Source: JALZUR01 sp965205365
GTDB taxonomy: Bacteria > Bdellovibrionota > Bdellovibrionia > Bdellovibrionales > UBA1609
Assembly: GCA_965205365.1 (NCBI GenBank)
Contig: CBDBGT010000001.1
Location: 1-7,500, forward strand
Length of the DNA stretch: 7,500 nt
Direction of reading: 5' to 3'
The notes under the pieces were generated by a model. The model did no database searches. It was not told where the DNA came from and saw nothing but the letters and a program-made list of their open reading frames with translations. Position numbers and translations under genes: made by a program. The number at the start of each line of letters is the position of its first letter. Within the stretch, counting starts at the first letter, position 1. Shown one piece after another: positions 7,039 through 7,500 of the stretch.

Positions 7039-7097
7039 CAAAGTAAGCCAGAATCATGGAATAAATTTTATTTATTCCATGATTCTTGCTTATTTTG
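7039..7097. repeat. Near-perfect hairpin, 28-bp stem and 3-base loop
   Basis: Bases 7039-7066 pair with 7070-7097 around a three-T loop. The only exceptions are one C/T mismatch (7049/7087) and one G.T pair (7043/7093). The core arm gaatcatggaataaa (7051-7065) is exactly complementary to 7071-7085. The loop is too small for a typical microRNA precursor. It could be a cruciform-forming palindrome, the end product of an inverted duplication, or a tiny fold-back element. Confidence 0.9.
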
Positions 7098-7138
7098 AAT
7101 TTTCAACAATTTTCATTCACGTGTCATTTAATCTTTTT

Positions 7139-7174
7139 GGAGGGGGGGGAGGGGGGGGGGGGGGGGGGGGGTGG
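7139..7174 (+). repeat. G-rich tract with G8 and G21 runs
   Basis: gg-a-G8-a-G21-t-gg gives a plus-strand tract that is almost all G and able to form G-quadruplexes. Two overlapping short open frames cross it (7013-7264, 7086-7292) and read it as poly-glycine or Gly-Glu. They are artefacts of the repeat. Confidence 0.9.
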
Positions 7175-7500
7175 AGAGAAAGGTTATGGTATCTTAGTTA
7201 CTATTTTTATAATGATATTCAACAACATAAAAGAAAAGAAGACTTGGTCTTTGTGCTCTCCTAGGCAAGAGTATAATGCTGTTGAAGCATAGAAAAGTCG
7301 GTTCCAATACACTTTTCTTATAGGTTGGATATGAATGCACTTTCACCTAACTAGAAAAGTACCCATCCTATGTACTGGAGGCACCAAAAATATATTACTA
7401 TAACTTGAGGGGTTTTTTTGTTTTGTTTTTTTAGGTTTGTTTTCTCCCTGTCACATACCAGATTCTTGTGCCTACAGGACTTAAAGAAGAAAATAGAAAG
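7175..7500. other. Non-coding stretch to the window end
   Basis: No gene is visible. A 15-mer, tataacttgaggggt at 7399-7413, also occurs at 4680-4694, and in both places an oligo-T stretch with single G interruptions follows within 30 bp. A T-rich tract (7413-7433) lies next to it. Confidence 0.55.

Noticed and set aside
7039..7097. MicroRNA precursor
   Set aside because: The three-base loop and almost fully paired stem do not fit typical animal precursors, although small-RNA data could reopen it.
7013..7292. Two overlapping frames with poly-glycine
   Set aside because: The glycine stretch is only the G homopolymer translated, and the rest covers the 7039-7097 hairpin and plain AT-rich DNA.

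Overview
The window looks like nuclear, non-coding DNA from an animal, probably an invertebrate. By eye it is AT-rich (roughly two-thirds A+T) and crowded with homopolymers (A24, T27, G22, G26, G21, C11), microsatellites, short hairpins and decayed repeats. It also holds one sequence with RNA polymerase III box A and box B signals typical of a tRNA-derived SINE. No open reading frame looks like a functional gene. There are no operon-like gene arrays, ribosome binding sites, rRNA genes or CRISPR arrays. A narrower taxon cannot be assigned. The mixed GT/GCAG/CA microsatellites would suit a mollusc or another repeat-rich invertebrate, but that is a guess. The window is best read as intergenic or intronic.

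Layout. Bases 1-445 hold a composite GT/GCAG/CA microsatellite and an A24 tract. Bases 446-1680 show no recognisable gene. At 1681-1704 there is a perfect 24-bp palindrome, and at 1797-1940 an exact 71-bp tandem duplication. Bases 1999-2744 form the most structured part. It contains two diverged head-to-tail copies of one repeat and an inverted copy of part of it, giving a fold-back element of about 540 bp. Long G runs have grown at different points in different copies, and an A/T-tract palindrome sits at the right end. Bases 2745-4709 are plain AT-rich DNA with T-rich tracts and small repeats.

Bases 4710-4783 are an oligo-T stretch followed by a 46-bp all-purine run. The tRNA-like SINE head is at 4975-5040. 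Bases 5041-6456 are mostly unremarkable, with a 10-bp perfect hairpin and a TC repeat. At 6457-6679 a T27 tract is followed by a 63-codon open stretch that faintly resembles the integrase C-terminal part of Ty3/gypsy retrotransposons. A 20-bp minisatellite lies at 6741-6802, a nearly perfect 28-bp-stem hairpin at 7039-7097, and a long G tract at 7139-7174.

No genes act together here. What can be described is repeat biology: retroposition, local duplication, fold-back structure and homopolymer growth. I found no evidence of a new multi-gene system. The items most worth following up are the fold-back cluster at 1999-2744, the exact duplication at 1797-1940, the palindromes and hairpins, and the possible integrase relic.
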